Shown: positions 22,108 through 30,079 of the stretch, piece after piece
Layout: each line of letters begins with the position of its first letter
How positions within the stretch are numbered: position 1 is the first letter of the stretch
Source: Clostridium luticellarii
Lineage (GTDB): Bacteria > Bacillota > Clostridia > Clostridiales > Clostridiaceae
Reading direction: 5' to 3'
DNA: 62,565 bases
Assembly: GCF_002995845.1 (NCBI RefSeq)
Contig: NZ_PVXP01000015.1
Coordinates: 1 to 62,565 of the forward strand
Position numbers and translations under genes: made by a program
The notes under the pieces: generated by a model
What the model was told of the DNA's origin: nothing
Database searches by the model: none
Seen by the model: only the letters and a program-made list of their open reading frames with translations

Positions 22108-22365
22108 CTATTCTAGTTTTTGAACTACACCCAGAATAAAATCCACATACTTAAAACTTTCTGGGTATCTCTCTATTCCGTTTTTAGATACCATAATCGT
22201 TAGATTGTAACTTGCCTTATTAATTACTCTCCCTCGCACATATCTGTCTTTATTTCTGCCCATATGCTCGATTAAACGTATCTTTTGTCCAAGTCTAAAG
22301 CTATGCTTTACTGCCTTTACTTGTTTTATTGAAATATAGCTATTTCCCCAGCTATTGACATACAT
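22108..22365 (-). CDS. Stand-alone copy of the 22352-22876 C-terminal domain, 85 aa
   Basis: Residues 25-80 (GQKIRLIEHMGRNKDRYVRGRVINKASYNLTIMV...ERYPESFKYVDFILG) parallel the C-terminal domain of the upstream protein (GDKIKLINYESDNSATLKYGKRYL...EITDITNCLIVVRRKHYNECFRFADILSG). The two genes overlap by 14 bases, so this looks like a local domain duplication. The domain resembles a small SH3/KOW-type barrel. Function unknown. Confidence 0.65.
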   Translation of the reverse strand: MYVNSWGNSYISIKQVKAVKHSFRLGQKIRLIEHMGRNKDRYVRGRVINKASYNLTIMVSKNGIERYPESFKYVDFILGVVQKLE

Positions 22366-22876
22366 TCAATCCCTCCACAACTGTTCTGCCACTTAATATA
22401 TCCGCAAATCTGAAACACTCATTATAATGCTTTCTACGTACTACAATTAAACAATTCGTTATGTCCGTTATCTCTCCACTTTTCTTCTTAGGAGTTAAAT
22501 ATCTTTTACCATATTTCAAAGTTGCGGAATTGTCAGATTCATAGTTTATAAGCTTTATTTTGTCACCCTTTTTGAAATTCTTTTTAACGTGCTTTAACAT
22601 AGCTGTTTTCCTACGTCCTTCTATTTCCTTGATTGTGTCATATCGTGGCCCGTATTGTTCAATCTCTCCCGGTTCAGGTGTATATCTTGGATTATGCCAT
22701 GCCCTATCTGCCCCTCGATACATTTCTCTTTTATTTGCAAGCCCGATATCTCTAGCCTTTTTACCTACAGATACAGCACTTATACCCAGCATATTTCCTA
22801 TTTCAGTATTAGTTTTCACCAGCCAATATTTTTTTAACTTAGCTATTTTCTTTTTATCCCATCTTCTAAGACCCAT
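22352..22876 (-). CDS. HTH protein with C-terminal barrel domain, 174 aa
   Basis: The N-terminal 50 residues (WDKKKIAKLKKYWLVKTNTEIGNMLGISAVSVGKKARDIGL) form a Myb/GcrA-like helix-turn-helix. A linker is followed by the barrel domain shared with the next gene. It probably binds DNA and could regulate middle or late genes. GAGGAG precedes the ATG at 22876. Confidence 0.7.
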   Translation of the reverse strand: MGLRRWDKKKIAKLKKYWLVKTNTEIGNMLGISAVSVGKKARDIGLANKREMYRGADRAWHNPRYTPEPGEIEQYGPRYDTIKEIEGRRKTAMLKHVKKNFKKGDKIKLINYESDNSATLKYGKRYLTPKKKSGEITDITNCLIVVRRKHYNECFRFADILSGRTVVEGLNVCQ

Positions 22877-22880
22877 TTTT

Positions 22881-23018
22881 TTATTCTCCTCTCTCTAATA
22901 TCTGGTTGAAGAAGTCCAATATCCTTTGGTATTTCTCCAATGTCTCCGCGTCTGTGGTATTCGCTATACCTTCAACCACAACTCTAATCAATTTATTAAC
23001 CACATCTTCATAGGTCAA
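22881..23018 (-). CDS. Small phage protein, 45 aa, TTG start (putative)
   Basis: From TTG 23018 a frame reads 45 codons (MTYEDVVNKLIRVVVEGIANTTDAETLEKYQRILDFFNQILERGE) and ends four bases before the next gene. AAGGGG lies just upstream and AAGGAGG 12 bases upstream. The helical product overlaps the end of the 23008-23226 gene. Confidence 0.5.
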   Translation of the reverse strand: MTYEDVVNKLIRVVVEGIANTTDAETLEKYQRILDFFNQILERGE

Positions 23019-23226
23019 ACCCCTTAAATACCTCCTTATCACTCATTTCCTTTCCAGTTATTTTTCTATATTCAGCCATTAATCTGCTGAGTTTTATTGT
23101 TATTCCCATATAGTTTGGCATCCACTTTTTAATGTCTTCCTTATCGGCTGTATCCATCCATTTCTCAGCTCTTAGTTCCCGTTTAATAAGCCCGTTATAT
23201 TCCTGTTTCAGTTCTTCAAGTGTCAT
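23008..23226 (-). CDS. Hypothetical helical phage protein, 72 aa
   Basis: ATG 23226 behind AGGGGTGA gives a 72-aa helical protein (MTLEELKQEYNGLIKRELRAEKWMDTADKEDIKKW...). It overlaps the primase-helicase stop by none and follows by 10 bases. It could be a helicase-loader-like accessory protein by position only. Confidence 0.65.
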   Translation of the reverse strand: MTLEELKQEYNGLIKRELRAEKWMDTADKEDIKKWMPNYMGITIKLSRLMAEYRKITGKEMSDKEVFKGFDL

Positions 23227-23236
23227 AAAATCACCC

Positions 23237-25054
23237 CTAGAATGGACATTCATCCTCTTTTTCTTCTACATTGGTATCTAAAACTACATTCCTATCTTTT
23301 ACGTTTCTCTCCCAGCTGTAAGTCTTAGTACCGTTTTTTGTATACATCCTCTTACTAATTGGATTAAATTTGTAAAAGTTCTTCATGTCTGTGTCTCCGT
23401 ATTCCCTGTTTTTACGGATTATAATTACCGTGTCATTGTCCATAAATTTTTCTTTCTCTTTTTCTTTTGCACTATCAGCCATATCTTCCGTAATCCTTGC
23501 TATAGCAATCACATTGTCGGCCAGGTCTATTATGTCAGACACGCCTCCAACATCTTCATCTTCAACCAGCTTGTTGTTTGTTTTTTTAGGGTGTGCCACA
23601 AGATCTATGTGTATGTCATATCTCTTTGCAAAACTTTTTAGACGATTCACAATGAACCCCTGCTGCCTGAAATAATCCTCTTTTTTATTTGTCTTGAGAG
23701 TCTTCAAATTATCTATAATAAATCTTTTTATGTCATATCGCTTATATCCATAAGTCATAATTTCAATCAAAGTTTCCACATCGTTGCTGCCATCTTCGCC
23801 ATAACAATACAAGTAATCTCTATACCAGGCATTTATAATTTTCTCTATTTCGGGGTGGACCCCATATTCTTCTCTGCCGGTTAACGGGTCCTTGTATTTC
23901 ACAATGTATCTTTCCCCTACTATCTGCCTATCTAGCCACTGTTTTACTTTGGAATTGCTCAGTTCCCCGGAGTATATAAAACATTTTGTTTTCTGTTCTA
24001 TAGTATCAACCAACGTTTGATTTAAAAATGTGCTTTTACCTCCGCCTCTCTTGCCGGTCCATACAACCAATTCTCCGCCTCTGCAACCACCTAAAAAGTA
24101 ATCTAAAAACCTGTCACCATACAATATCCTATCTACGTCTTTTTGCTTTATATCACTCATTTTGAACAGATTGTCTATTGGAAAATATTTGGCATTGTTT
24201 ATATATTCAAGAACCTTTTCGGAGCCATCTTTATATAAAACTAAGTTTGCGTCTTTTCGGTTTGCTTCAACTTTCTTGCATCTATCTATCCCCAGTTTCT
24301 TTGCAACTTTCTCAACTGCCCTCTTGCCAGCCCTGTCACTATCAAACCAAAGAATAAACTCTTTGCATTTATCCAACCATTCCCAACAATCATTTACCCA
24401 TTCCATGTTTTCAGTTCCAAAAGGTATGGATACAACATTTTTATAGCCCGATTCATAAGCCGATAAGCAGTCAAATTCACCTTCTGTAAGTAAGATAGGC
24501 TGTTCTATGTCTACGCGATTCATATTGAATAATACAGGCTCTCCGCCGCCTTCTTGCCATATCTTAGTCTTGTCTTTACCCTTAACGAACTTTCTAGGTA
24601 TCCTAATCTTGTTTAAAACATGCTCGTTGTCCTGGTTGTAGTAGGGGAAAATTATATTCCCCTTGCTATCAGACCTTAAATCAAAATGTGTCGCGGTACT
24701 TAAAGATATTTTCCTTAGTCTTAAATAGTCCTCTGCCTGCTTAGATAGCTTGTTCAGCTTTATAGACGGCTTTTTATATATCTTTTCTCTATCCAGAGAA
24801 TCAAATTTTTGTTTATATATGTCCAATACATAATCAGCCCTTTCACCATATAATTTTGCCAGTTCGCTAAATTTCCCGGAGGCACCACAGCTCCCACGGT
24901 GACATACAAAAGTATGCTTATCCAAGTTTAGGAAAAAAGTATATTTGTCTCTATGTCTCCCACCATGGCAATATGGACATGATACTGGGTTTATTTCACT
25001 GCCCTTAATTTTATATGGTTGTAGATATTTATCTGCAAATTTCAGTTCATCCAT
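23237..25054 (-). CDS. Bifunctional DNA primase-helicase
   Basis: The 605-aa protein has a DnaG-type zinc finger (CPYCHGG, then CHRGSCG; residues 24-57), a Toprim centre (LLTEGEFDCLSA near 190, LWFDSDRAGKRA near 240) and a DnaB-like helicase domain with Walker A TGKRGGGKST near 335. This is the T7 gp4-like layout, which primes and unwinds at the phage fork. Its ATG shares bases with the stop of the initiator gene (TAATG). It defines the replication module. Confidence 0.92.
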   Translation of the reverse strand: MDELKFADKYLQPYKIKGSEINPVSCPYCHGGRHRDKYTFFLNLDKHTFVCHRGSCGASGKFSELAKLYGERADYVLDIYKQKFDSLDREKIYKKPSIKLNKLSKQAEDYLRLRKISLSTATHFDLRSDSKGNIIFPYYNQDNEHVLNKIRIPRKFVKGKDKTKIWQEGGGEPVLFNMNRVDIEQPILLTEGEFDCLSAYESGYKNVVSIPFGTENMEWVNDCWEWLDKCKEFILWFDSDRAGKRAVEKVAKKLGIDRCKKVEANRKDANLVLYKDGSEKVLEYINNAKYFPIDNLFKMSDIKQKDVDRILYGDRFLDYFLGGCRGGELVVWTGKRGGGKSTFLNQTLVDTIEQKTKCFIYSGELSNSKVKQWLDRQIVGERYIVKYKDPLTGREEYGVHPEIEKIINAWYRDYLYCYGEDGSNDVETLIEIMTYGYKRYDIKRFIIDNLKTLKTNKKEDYFRQQGFIVNRLKSFAKRYDIHIDLVAHPKKTNNKLVEDEDVGGVSDIIDLADNVIAIARITEDMADSAKEKEKEKFMDNDTVIIIRKNREYGDTDMKNFYKFNPISKRMYTKNGTKTYSWERNVKDRNVVLDTNVEEKEDECPF

Positions 25055-25761
25055 TAGTTATCAAGCCCTAAAGCTTTTGGGTCCCATGTTTCTGCACTGT
25101 CTAAATTATTACCACTCTCTTTTTTACTCGCATATGAGCTATTCTTTAAAGGAAATATCCCCTGCCAGCTATTGAATATACTCTGATTCAGAATATCTAC
25201 CTTCCCCTTAACACTGCCAGATAGTTTATCTAATTTACTCAATAGAAGTTCTAATGCTCTATTTGTCATTGGCTTTTTAATAGACTTCCTCATTTTAATG
25301 AACTCTCTAATGCTATCCTGTAACTCACTATTATTTGTATAATCAGCAATGATTTTGTCCAGCCCGGTTTCCTTTTTCTTTTTTTTATTATTAACTGTAG
25401 TATTAAGTACTGTATTATTATCTTTAAAGTTTTCTTTAATAGGGGTATTAAAGTTTTCTTTAATAGGCTCATAAAGAATTCTTAAATACCTATTTAAAAT
25501 TTGTTTAGTACCCTCCTTGTAAATTATCTCTGAATGCAGATAGCCTTTTCCTATCAATTGTTTAATCCAGTTAGAAACAGAAATTTTACTTACATGATAT
25601 AGAGAAGCAAAGTATTCATTAGTAGCCCAGCAATAACCTCTCTCGTTACATAGAGCAGTAATCTCACCATACAATAGTTTTGCATTCGGGGTTATATCTT
25701 CGTCATATCTAACATTAGCCGGAATTATGGCATAATAGCTTCTCTTTATTTCATCAGGCAA
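25054..25761 (-). CDS. Helix-turn-helix replication initiator / replisome organiser
   Basis: I chose TTG 25761 (MPDEIKRSYYAIIPANVRYDEDI), which follows AAGGAGGTGAGACT; ATG 25803 would overlap the Rad52-like gene. Residues 5-90 carry the winged-helix N-domain typical of phage initiators (ITPNAKLLYGEITALCNERGYCWATNEYFASLYHVSKISVSNWIKQLIGKGYL). A Lys-rich linker and a DnaD-like helical C-domain follow. It should open the origin and recruit the primase-helicase. Confidence 0.82.
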   Translation of the reverse strand: MPDEIKRSYYAIIPANVRYDEDITPNAKLLYGEITALCNERGYCWATNEYFASLYHVSKISVSNWIKQLIGKGYLHSEIIYKEGTKQILNRYLRILYEPIKENFNTPIKENFKDNNTVLNTTVNNKKKKKETGLDKIIADYTNNSELQDSIREFIKMRKSIKKPMTNRALELLLSKLDKLSGSVKGKVDILNQSIFNSWQGIFPLKNSSYASKKESGNNLDSAETWDPKALGLDN

Positions 25762-25766
25762 AAGTC

Positions 25767-26468
25767 TCACCTCCTTGTAAAAGTCTTCTGGCAATCCATG
25801 CACAACTTCTTTTTAAATTTAGAAGTGCTGAACTCTGCCACTTTCTCCGAAATTTTCTTACCGCATTTTTCACAAGTTAATCCATTGCTTGAATTATTGC
25901 TTTCTTTATTTTGAATATTCTGCTTATATTTTTCACTATAATTAGGTGTCACAGATTTACCCATAGAGAACCTAACTACATTATTGTTGTCTACTATATC
26001 CAGTTTTTCTATCTCTCTTTTATCGTTATATGCTATAGACTTAACTCTAAAGTGTAAATGTGGATTTATATAAGACTTATCGCCTTTATCTTTAACCTCT
26101 CCTGCCTGTAGATTCACCCATATAAACGGTGCTGTATAAAGTTCCCTGCCTATACCTACATTAAATCCTGCTCTCTTAAATGAATCACTTGCCTGACCCT
26201 TCTCCTTCTCTGTATAGCTCTCCACTCCTACATCCTGTTTTTTAATCCATTGCTTCTTTTCATCATCCCATATTGATATAGTGCAGAATAAATTATTGTT
26301 GATAAGCTGGTGTTCTCTTTGCCAGCCTGTGGGACCGTAAGTTTCATCAAGTATACGCATGTCTACTCTGGCATCTTTATATAGGAGCAATATACAACCG
26401 TTGGATTTAACACTTTGTACCCTTACTTCAATTTCATCTGCATTTAAAAGCCGTATCTCTTTACTCAA
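25767..26468 (-). CDS. Rad52/Sak-type single-strand annealing protein with zinc ribbon
   Basis: Residues about 20-150 match phage Rad52-like annealing proteins (DARVDMRILDETYGPTGWQREHQLI, SIWDDEKKQWIKKQDVGVES, EKGQASDSFKRAGFNVGIGRELY). The C-terminus adds a zinc ribbon (CEKCGKKI...CMDCQ). It anneals complementary single strands during phage recombination. Gp157 and the initiator flank it. Confidence 0.85.
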   Translation of the reverse strand: MSKEIRLLNADEIEVRVQSVKSNGCILLLYKDARVDMRILDETYGPTGWQREHQLINNNLFCTISIWDDEKKQWIKKQDVGVESYTEKEKGQASDSFKRAGFNVGIGRELYTAPFIWVNLQAGEVKDKGDKSYINPHLHFRVKSIAYNDKREIEKLDIVDNNNVVRFSMGKSVTPNYSEKYKQNIQNKESNNSSNGLTCEKCGKKISEKVAEFSTSKFKKKLCMDCQKTFTRR

Positions 26469-26479
26469 TCCTAAGCCTC

Positions 26480-26968
26480 CTATCTAATACTTAAAGTTGT
26501 TCCTTGCTTAATCTTTACACCTGGAATTTCCATATTATTTTTTAGTTCGTCCAGAATACTTTTCTTGTCTAAAACGTCTGGCTGTGGCTTCCAATATTTT
26601 TTTGGAATAACTTCTTCCTCCACTATATCTACTGCAGGGGCTGTTTTTCTTATGGAGAGAGTAAATAGCTTGCCCTTGATTTTATCCTTCTTTAAAAGCT
26701 TCATATGCTCATAAATATAGTTCTTCAAGTCATCTACTCTGTGCTCCATAACATTTTTTCTAACCTGCAACCTCTTAATTTCTTTCTTTATACCGTCTAT
26801 ATCGGAGTTTAAAGAAGATATAAGTTTTGCAATGTTTTCTACTTTAGTATCAAATTCCTCATCTATCTTATTTAGTGCTTGTAAAATATCCACTTCAGGT
26901 AAGTCTGGATTATCCAGAAGTTCCTGTATATTTCTGTACCTATCACTTATTTCATATAACTTACCCAT
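26480..26968 (-). CDS. Siphovirus Gp157-like protein
   Basis: The 162-aa protein has the Gp157 layout: helical coiled coil (about 1-95), then KGKLFTLSIRKTAPAVDIVEEEVIPKKYWKPQPDVLDKKSILDELK. Gp157 proteins are usually next to annealing or recombination genes in siphophages. Their mechanism is unclear; the family was first noted in phage-resistance work in Streptococcus. Confidence 0.85.
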   Translation of the reverse strand: MGKLYEISDRYRNIQELLDNPDLPEVDILQALNKIDEEFDTKVENIAKLISSLNSDIDGIKKEIKRLQVRKNVMEHRVDDLKNYIYEHMKLLKKDKIKGKLFTLSIRKTAPAVDIVEEEVIPKKYWKPQPDVLDKKSILDELKNNMEIPGVKIKQGTTLSIR

Positions 26969-26969
26969 G

Positions 26970-27161
26970 CTAATCCTCCCCTGCTATAGTTTTAAAAGTA
27001 TTTATACAGTCATTACAAACATTCATACGCTCATCATTTAAAATCTCATAGTAACTATCTCCTACATATATAGGGTCACCGCACACGTCACAATGGGTAT
27101 ATACTTTAGCTTTAGGTGCTTCGTATCTGTAGTCATAACAACTATCTGTTAAATCAATCAT
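26970..27161 (-). CDS. Small zinc-ribbon protein, 63 aa
   Basis: ATG 27161 follows GAAGGTG. The product has CDVCGDPIYVGDSYYEI and CNDC, a four-cysteine ribbon. It overlaps the preceding gene by 8 bases and abuts Gp157. Confidence 0.65.
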   Translation of the reverse strand: MIDLTDSCYDYRYEAPKAKVYTHCDVCGDPIYVGDSYYEILNDERMNVCNDCINTFKTIAGED

Positions 27162-27387
27162 CTTCATCACCTTCGGTATCTTCATCTGTGTCTTTTGGAT
27201 AACCTTCCTTTGCAATTTCAAATCCTTTATCGAATATTTCAATATCTATATCTATCTTGCAAGGTCGTGTTCCCCCTAAAACAGGTAGATTCTTTGATAT
27301 TACATTTTCTAAAGCACATCCATCTATATAAACTCCATATTCTTTGTTCTGTATAATACTGTGCTCTGAATGCATACTAAATTTCAT
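27154..27387 (-). CDS. Acidic hypothetical phage protein, 77 aa
   Basis: A 77-aa protein with a very acidic tail (DTDEDTEGDEDD). ATG 27387 follows GGAGGG. The acidic tail could mimic DNA, as anti-restriction proteins do, but the rest has no known match. Confidence 0.65.
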   Translation of the reverse strand: MKFSMHSEHSIIQNKEYGVYIDGCALENVISKNLPVLGGTRPCKIDIDIEIFDKGFEIAKEGYPKDTDEDTEGDEDD

Positions 27388-27473
27388 TTCAAACCCTCCA
27401 TTGATTTATTTTCCAGCTTAGTATATACTGGAAGTAACATTTTTTATTTGCCTTTTAATTAAAGGCTTTCTTT

Positions 27474-27686
27474 TTATATATTTTTAAGAAACTGTTTCAT
27501 TTCAAGCGGTGTAAGCATATCTATATCTTTGTAAGTTGTTCCTATATCTTCATCATATAACTCTCCATTGTCATCTAGTCTCCAACGCCCGGCTCTGTTT
27601 ATAATGTCTTTGGCACTAAGTTGACCATTACACCCAAAGTATATAGATTCTACCGTACCAAGCTTTTTACTTGTGCATCTGTCCAT
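27474..27686 (-). CDS. Hypothetical phage protein, 70 aa
   Basis: The start is either ATG 27686 (MDRCTSKKLGTVESIYFG...) or ATG 27722 (MPWKEW). The first has a GGAGGG about 14 bases upstream. It overlaps the preceding gene by 20 bases. No domain recognised. Confidence 0.55.
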   Translation of the reverse strand: MDRCTSKKLGTVESIYFGCNGQLSAKDIINRAGRWRLDDNGELYDEDIGTTYKDIDMLTPLEMKQFLKNI

Positions 27687-27825
27687 CTCTTTTCCACTCT
27701 CCCTCCATTCTTTCCAAGGCACTATATAACACCTTTAATATAGAATTTAATTCATCTTCATTAAGACTAGGAGCCAATTGTCCAACCAGTTTCATGGTTT
27801 CTCGGGCTTTAGCTATATTTGCCAT
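27667..27825 (-). CDS. Small helical phage protein, 52 aa
   Basis: ATG 27825 follows GGAGGGATTA and gives 52 aa (MANIAKARETMKLVGQLAPSLNEDELNSILKVLYSALERMEGEW...). Helical; no family known. Confidence 0.6.
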   Translation of the reverse strand: MANIAKARETMKLVGQLAPSLNEDELNSILKVLYSALERMEGEWKRDGQMHK

Positions 27826-27826
27826 G

Positions 27827-27931
27827 TTAATCCCTCCATAACTTTTTAAATTCAAATAGTCCTTTCCATGTAGGATTTATATAGCTTGTTTTACATTCAT
27901 CTACATACTCAAGCAGTACATAGATGCTCAT
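27827..27931 (-). CDS. Short phage protein, 34 aa
   Basis: ATG 27931 overlaps the preceding stop (ATGA) and opens 34 codons (MSIYVLLEYVDECKTSYINPTWKGLFEFKK...). AAGGTGAC is upstream. Function unknown. Confidence 0.5.
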   Translation of the reverse strand: MSIYVLLEYVDECKTSYINPTWKGLFEFKKLWRD

Positions 27932-28071
27932 GTCACCTTGCCTTCTTCTAAATAGCCTATAAGGGTATCTTTCCATTCTTCATATGCGTGCTGAGTGTTC
28001 TTGTCCTCAGGCCCAAAAGCTCTGTAATATAGATAAAAGTTATGCCTTAAACTTCTTAATATCTCTTTCAT
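27928..28071 (-). CDS. Short phage protein, 47 aa
   Basis: ATG 28071 behind AAAGGAGGAGAA opens 47 codons (MKEILRSLRHNFYLYYRAFGPEDKNTQHAYEEW...). It is helical and overlaps the end of the 28040-28282 gene. No domain recognised. Confidence 0.6.
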   Translation of the reverse strand: MKEILRSLRHNFYLYYRAFGPEDKNTQHAYEEWKDTLIGYLEEGKVT

Positions 28072-28282
28072 TTCTCCTCCTTTTAAAAGCCCTGGCATAT
28101 TCAAGTAAACATATATTGCGTAACTTTCTTGCATATTTCTCTGGGTCCACATAAGATTCTGGGAAACTCTCTGCTATAATCATTTCTAATTCTTCCATAG
28201 GTGTATATATTGTTTTCTGTTCATCCTTTGTAAATATAATTTGGTTATCTGGAGTAATATCAATCGTATATGCTGTATCCAT
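28040..28282 (-). CDS. Hypothetical phage protein, 80 aa
   Basis: An 80-aa protein with AAGGAGGAAT before ATG 28282. The basic C-terminus (EYARAFKRRRNERDIKKFKA) might bind nucleic acid. No known family. Confidence 0.65.
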   Translation of the reverse strand: MDTAYTIDITPDNQIIFTKDEQKTIYTPMEELEMIIAESFPESYVDPEKYARKLRNICLLEYARAFKRRRNERDIKKFKA

Positions 28283-28294
28283 ATAAATTCCTCC

Positions 28295-28444
28295 TTAATA
28301 TCTAATAGGCAATAATATTTTACCTGTCCTTATATCCTGTATGGTAAAGCTCTCATGGTCGTTTCTAATCATGCTATAGTTGTTTGGATTTACACCATTA
28401 CAATATAGTAAGTTCCAAAACTTATGTGGTAGTTTCTTAGGCAT
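28295..28444 (-). CDS. DUF6906-like small protein, 49 aa
   Basis: ATG 28444 opens 49 codons: KLPHKFWNLLYCNGVNPNNYSMIRNDHESFTIQDIRTGKILPIRY in outline. This resembles DUF6906, a family of about 50-residue phage and element proteins. GGGGATAA lies upstream inside the preceding gene, which it overlaps. Confidence 0.65.
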   Translation of the reverse strand: MPKKLPHKFWNLLYCNGVNPNNYSMIRNDHESFTIQDIRTGKILLPIRY

Positions 28445-28637
28445 CTTTATCCCCCTTTACATAACCAGCCATCTTTTCATATCGAATAGCTTTATCCTTT
28501 AGTTCTTCTATAAGATTCACCATCTCATAATTCAACCTTCTGTAATCTAGCAAAGTATCTGGGCTTATTTTTTTATATACTGCTAGGCACATCACAGAAA
28601 TTATCAATAGAATCATGTAAAGAATCTTATAAAGCAT
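28437..28637 (-). CDS. Single-pass membrane protein, 66 aa
   Basis: An N-terminal hydrophobic segment (LYKILYMILLIISVMCLAVYKK) acts as anchor, followed by a charged helical tail. It is the first gene after the antirepressor. Possible superinfection-exclusion or signalling role by analogy only. Confidence 0.6.
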   Translation of the reverse strand: MLYKILYMILLIISVMCLAVYKKISPDTLLDYRRLNYEMVNLIEELKDKAIRYEKMAGYVKGDKDA

Positions 28638-28643
28638 TAGTTT

Positions 28644-29390
28644 TTATATAACCTCCTCTATATCCTTTGAATTTAACATCTTATCTGCAACTCTCAGGGC
28701 ATCTTCTATTAGTCCTACCCTGGTTAAATACGCGGGTATGCTTAATTTCTTTATGTGATTGTCCTTGCAATAGTTATGGCATTTTGTAACAACATTTGTA
28801 TGATATGCTGTGTTATAGGCCTTTCTAAAGTCCTCCCATCCATGAGAGTATATAATTCCATTCTCATAAGAATACTTTCTTATCATGGCGTTAAGACGTT
28901 GCTGTGGTGTACCTTGTATGTTTGTACAATCCAGATTATCAATCCTTGTATTTGCCAACTCTGCCTTTTGTGTAGCTTGTTCTGCTTTTAACCTTATTTC
29001 CTTCATGCCTTTTAATGATTGGATTAGAACATCTTCCATACAAGCAGGCTTGTTTTCTTTCACTCTGAAATACGTTTCCTCCAAGTGGTCGAATTGCTCC
29101 CATGCTTTGTCAGTATCTAAAATCTTGCAATGGCGGTCTGCTCCGCGTTCTGTCCAGAGATATAATTGATTTGCGTTTTTACCAACAAGGTAAGTATTAT
29201 TTACCTTGTCCTTAAAAGCCTTGAGTTTACTGCCTTTTAAATGGAAAAAGTGTTTACCTTCTTCAAATCTTTCTTTGTTGTTGTTAAAATTAACTTTTAT
29301 ATTGTCTGTAGATGTTTCATAAACTTGTGCAAGTTGCTCTGTTGTCAAAATTCTTTCATTGTTATATGTTACTGGTATTAAATTACTCAT
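28644..29390 (-). CDS. Phage antirepressor (ORF6N plus ORF6C-type domains)
   Basis: I chose ATG 29390 (MSNLIPVTYNNERILTTEQLAQVYETS), which overlaps the Cro-like gene's stop (ATGA) and has GGAGAGG upstream. Residues 5-100 form the ORF6N domain (FEEGKHFFHLKGSKLKAF, WTERGADRHCKILDTDKAWEQFDHLEETYF) and the C-terminal half an ORF6C-type domain (RLNAMIRKYSYENGI...WEDFRKAYNTAYH). Such antirepressors inactivate phage repressors to trigger lytic growth. Confidence 0.85.
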   Translation of the reverse strand: MSNLIPVTYNNERILTTEQLAQVYETSTDNIKVNFNNNKERFEEGKHFFHLKGSKLKAFKDKVNNTYLVGKNANQLYLWTERGADRHCKILDTDKAWEQFDHLEETYFRVKENKPACMEDVLIQSLKGMKEIRLKAEQATQKAELANTRIDNLDCTNIQGTPQQRLNAMIRKYSYENGIIYSHGWEDFRKAYNTAYHTNVVTKCHNYCKDNHIKKLSIPAYLTRVGLIEDALRVADKMLNSKDIEEVI

Positions 29391-29593
29391 ATTTTCCTCT
29401 CCTTTGATATTGAATTTCCAACTTCGGTTGGCTGGACTTTTAATATTGTTGCAATATTTACTATTGTTTGCCACGTTGGATTACTTCTTCTGCCCGTATT
29501 TAATTTTGATAAATAATCTACAGTAGTATTTGTTTGCTTGGCAATTTCGGTTAAAGTGAACCCTTTACTTTTACATAACTCTTTTAAATTCAA
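29387..29593 (-). CDS. Cro/C1-type HTH protein (Cro-like), 68 aa
   Basis: TTG 29593 is preceded by GGGAGGAAC, so the upstream in-frame ATG (29629), which lies in a terminator, is rejected. The 68-aa protein is a single Cro/C1 HTH (FTLTEIAKQTNTTVDYLSKLNTG). As a small HTH in the lytic operon it is the natural Cro-like candidate opposing the 30462 repressor. Confidence 0.75.
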   Translation of the reverse strand: MNLKELCKSKGFTLTEIAKQTNTTVDYLSKLNTGRRSNPTWQTIVNIATILKVQPTEVGNSISKERKI

Positions 29594-29611
29594 GTAAGTT
29601 CCTCCCTTCTG

Positions 29612-29667
29612 GTAAAATAAAAGAGCCATCAGCTCATACAGTTCAACCTGTATCGGCTAATGGCTCT
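29612..29667 (-). terminator. Strong hairpin terminator inside the early leftward operon
   Basis: On the minus strand AGAGCCAT...ATGGCTCT (29622-29667) forms a long stem with inner GATACAG/CTGTAT pairing, followed by TTTTATTTTA. It overlaps the 3' end of the zinc-protein gene and precedes the Cro-like gene, so early transcripts would need antitermination or partial readthrough. Confidence 0.75.
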
Positions 29668-29846
29668 GATCTCTGGACTCTGGTTTCTTGAACTCTGGCC
29701 TCTGGATTCCGGCTCTCAATATTATTTTTTATTTCTATTTCTCTTTTGCAACAATGGCATTTGAGAAATACTCCCGATATATTTATAGTATTGTCTATAA
29801 TGGCAAGTTTCCTCCCGCAAAATGGGCACTTATACCACGTTTTCAT
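29643..29846 (-). CDS. Com-like zinc finger protein, 67 aa
   Basis: The N-terminal 40 residues carry CPFC and CHCC, a compact zinc site like that of the Mu Com and 'Cys-rich KTR' proteins, which bind RNA. The C-terminus (ESRNPEARVQETRVQRSEPLADTG) is read from a short CTCTGG-type repeat and the terminator stem. GGAGG precedes ATG 29846. It may regulate translation or antitermination of the operon. Confidence 0.65.
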   Translation of the reverse strand: MKTWYKCPFCGRKLAIIDNTINISGVFLKCHCCKREIEIKNNIESRNPEARVQETRVQRSEPLADTG

Positions 29847-29878
29847 GTCAATACCTCCATTTCGTTTTTAACTCTCCC

Positions 29879-30031
29879 TTACGCTGTTTTCTCATCCGTT
29901 TTTATCCCCTCCTTTATTTTCTTAATACGGTCTCTTGCCAAGAGGGTAAAACCCCTCTCAATAGCCGCTTGCTTTTTTTCTGGATTGTCTTCGTATATTT
30001 CTATGCCGTCTATGTTTCCCCAATATTCCAT
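29879..30031 (-). CDS. Small phage protein, 50 aa
   Basis: ATG 30031 behind GGAGGAATGCA opens 50 codons (MEYWGNIDGIEIYEDNPEKKQAAIERGFTLLARDRIKK...). Basic and helical at the C-terminus. Function unknown. Confidence 0.6.
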   Translation of the reverse strand: MEYWGNIDGIEIYEDNPEKKQAAIERGFTLLARDRIKKIKEGIKTDEKTA

Positions 30032-30079
30032 TGCATTCCTCCTTATGTAAGAAAATAAGAATTATTTTTTCAGCTCGAA

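Noticed and set aside
29846-29893. 15-codon basic ORF (MRKQRKGELK...) between the 29879 and 29643 genes
   Set aside because: The spacing to its ribosome-binding site is long and the frame very short; I could not separate it from chance.
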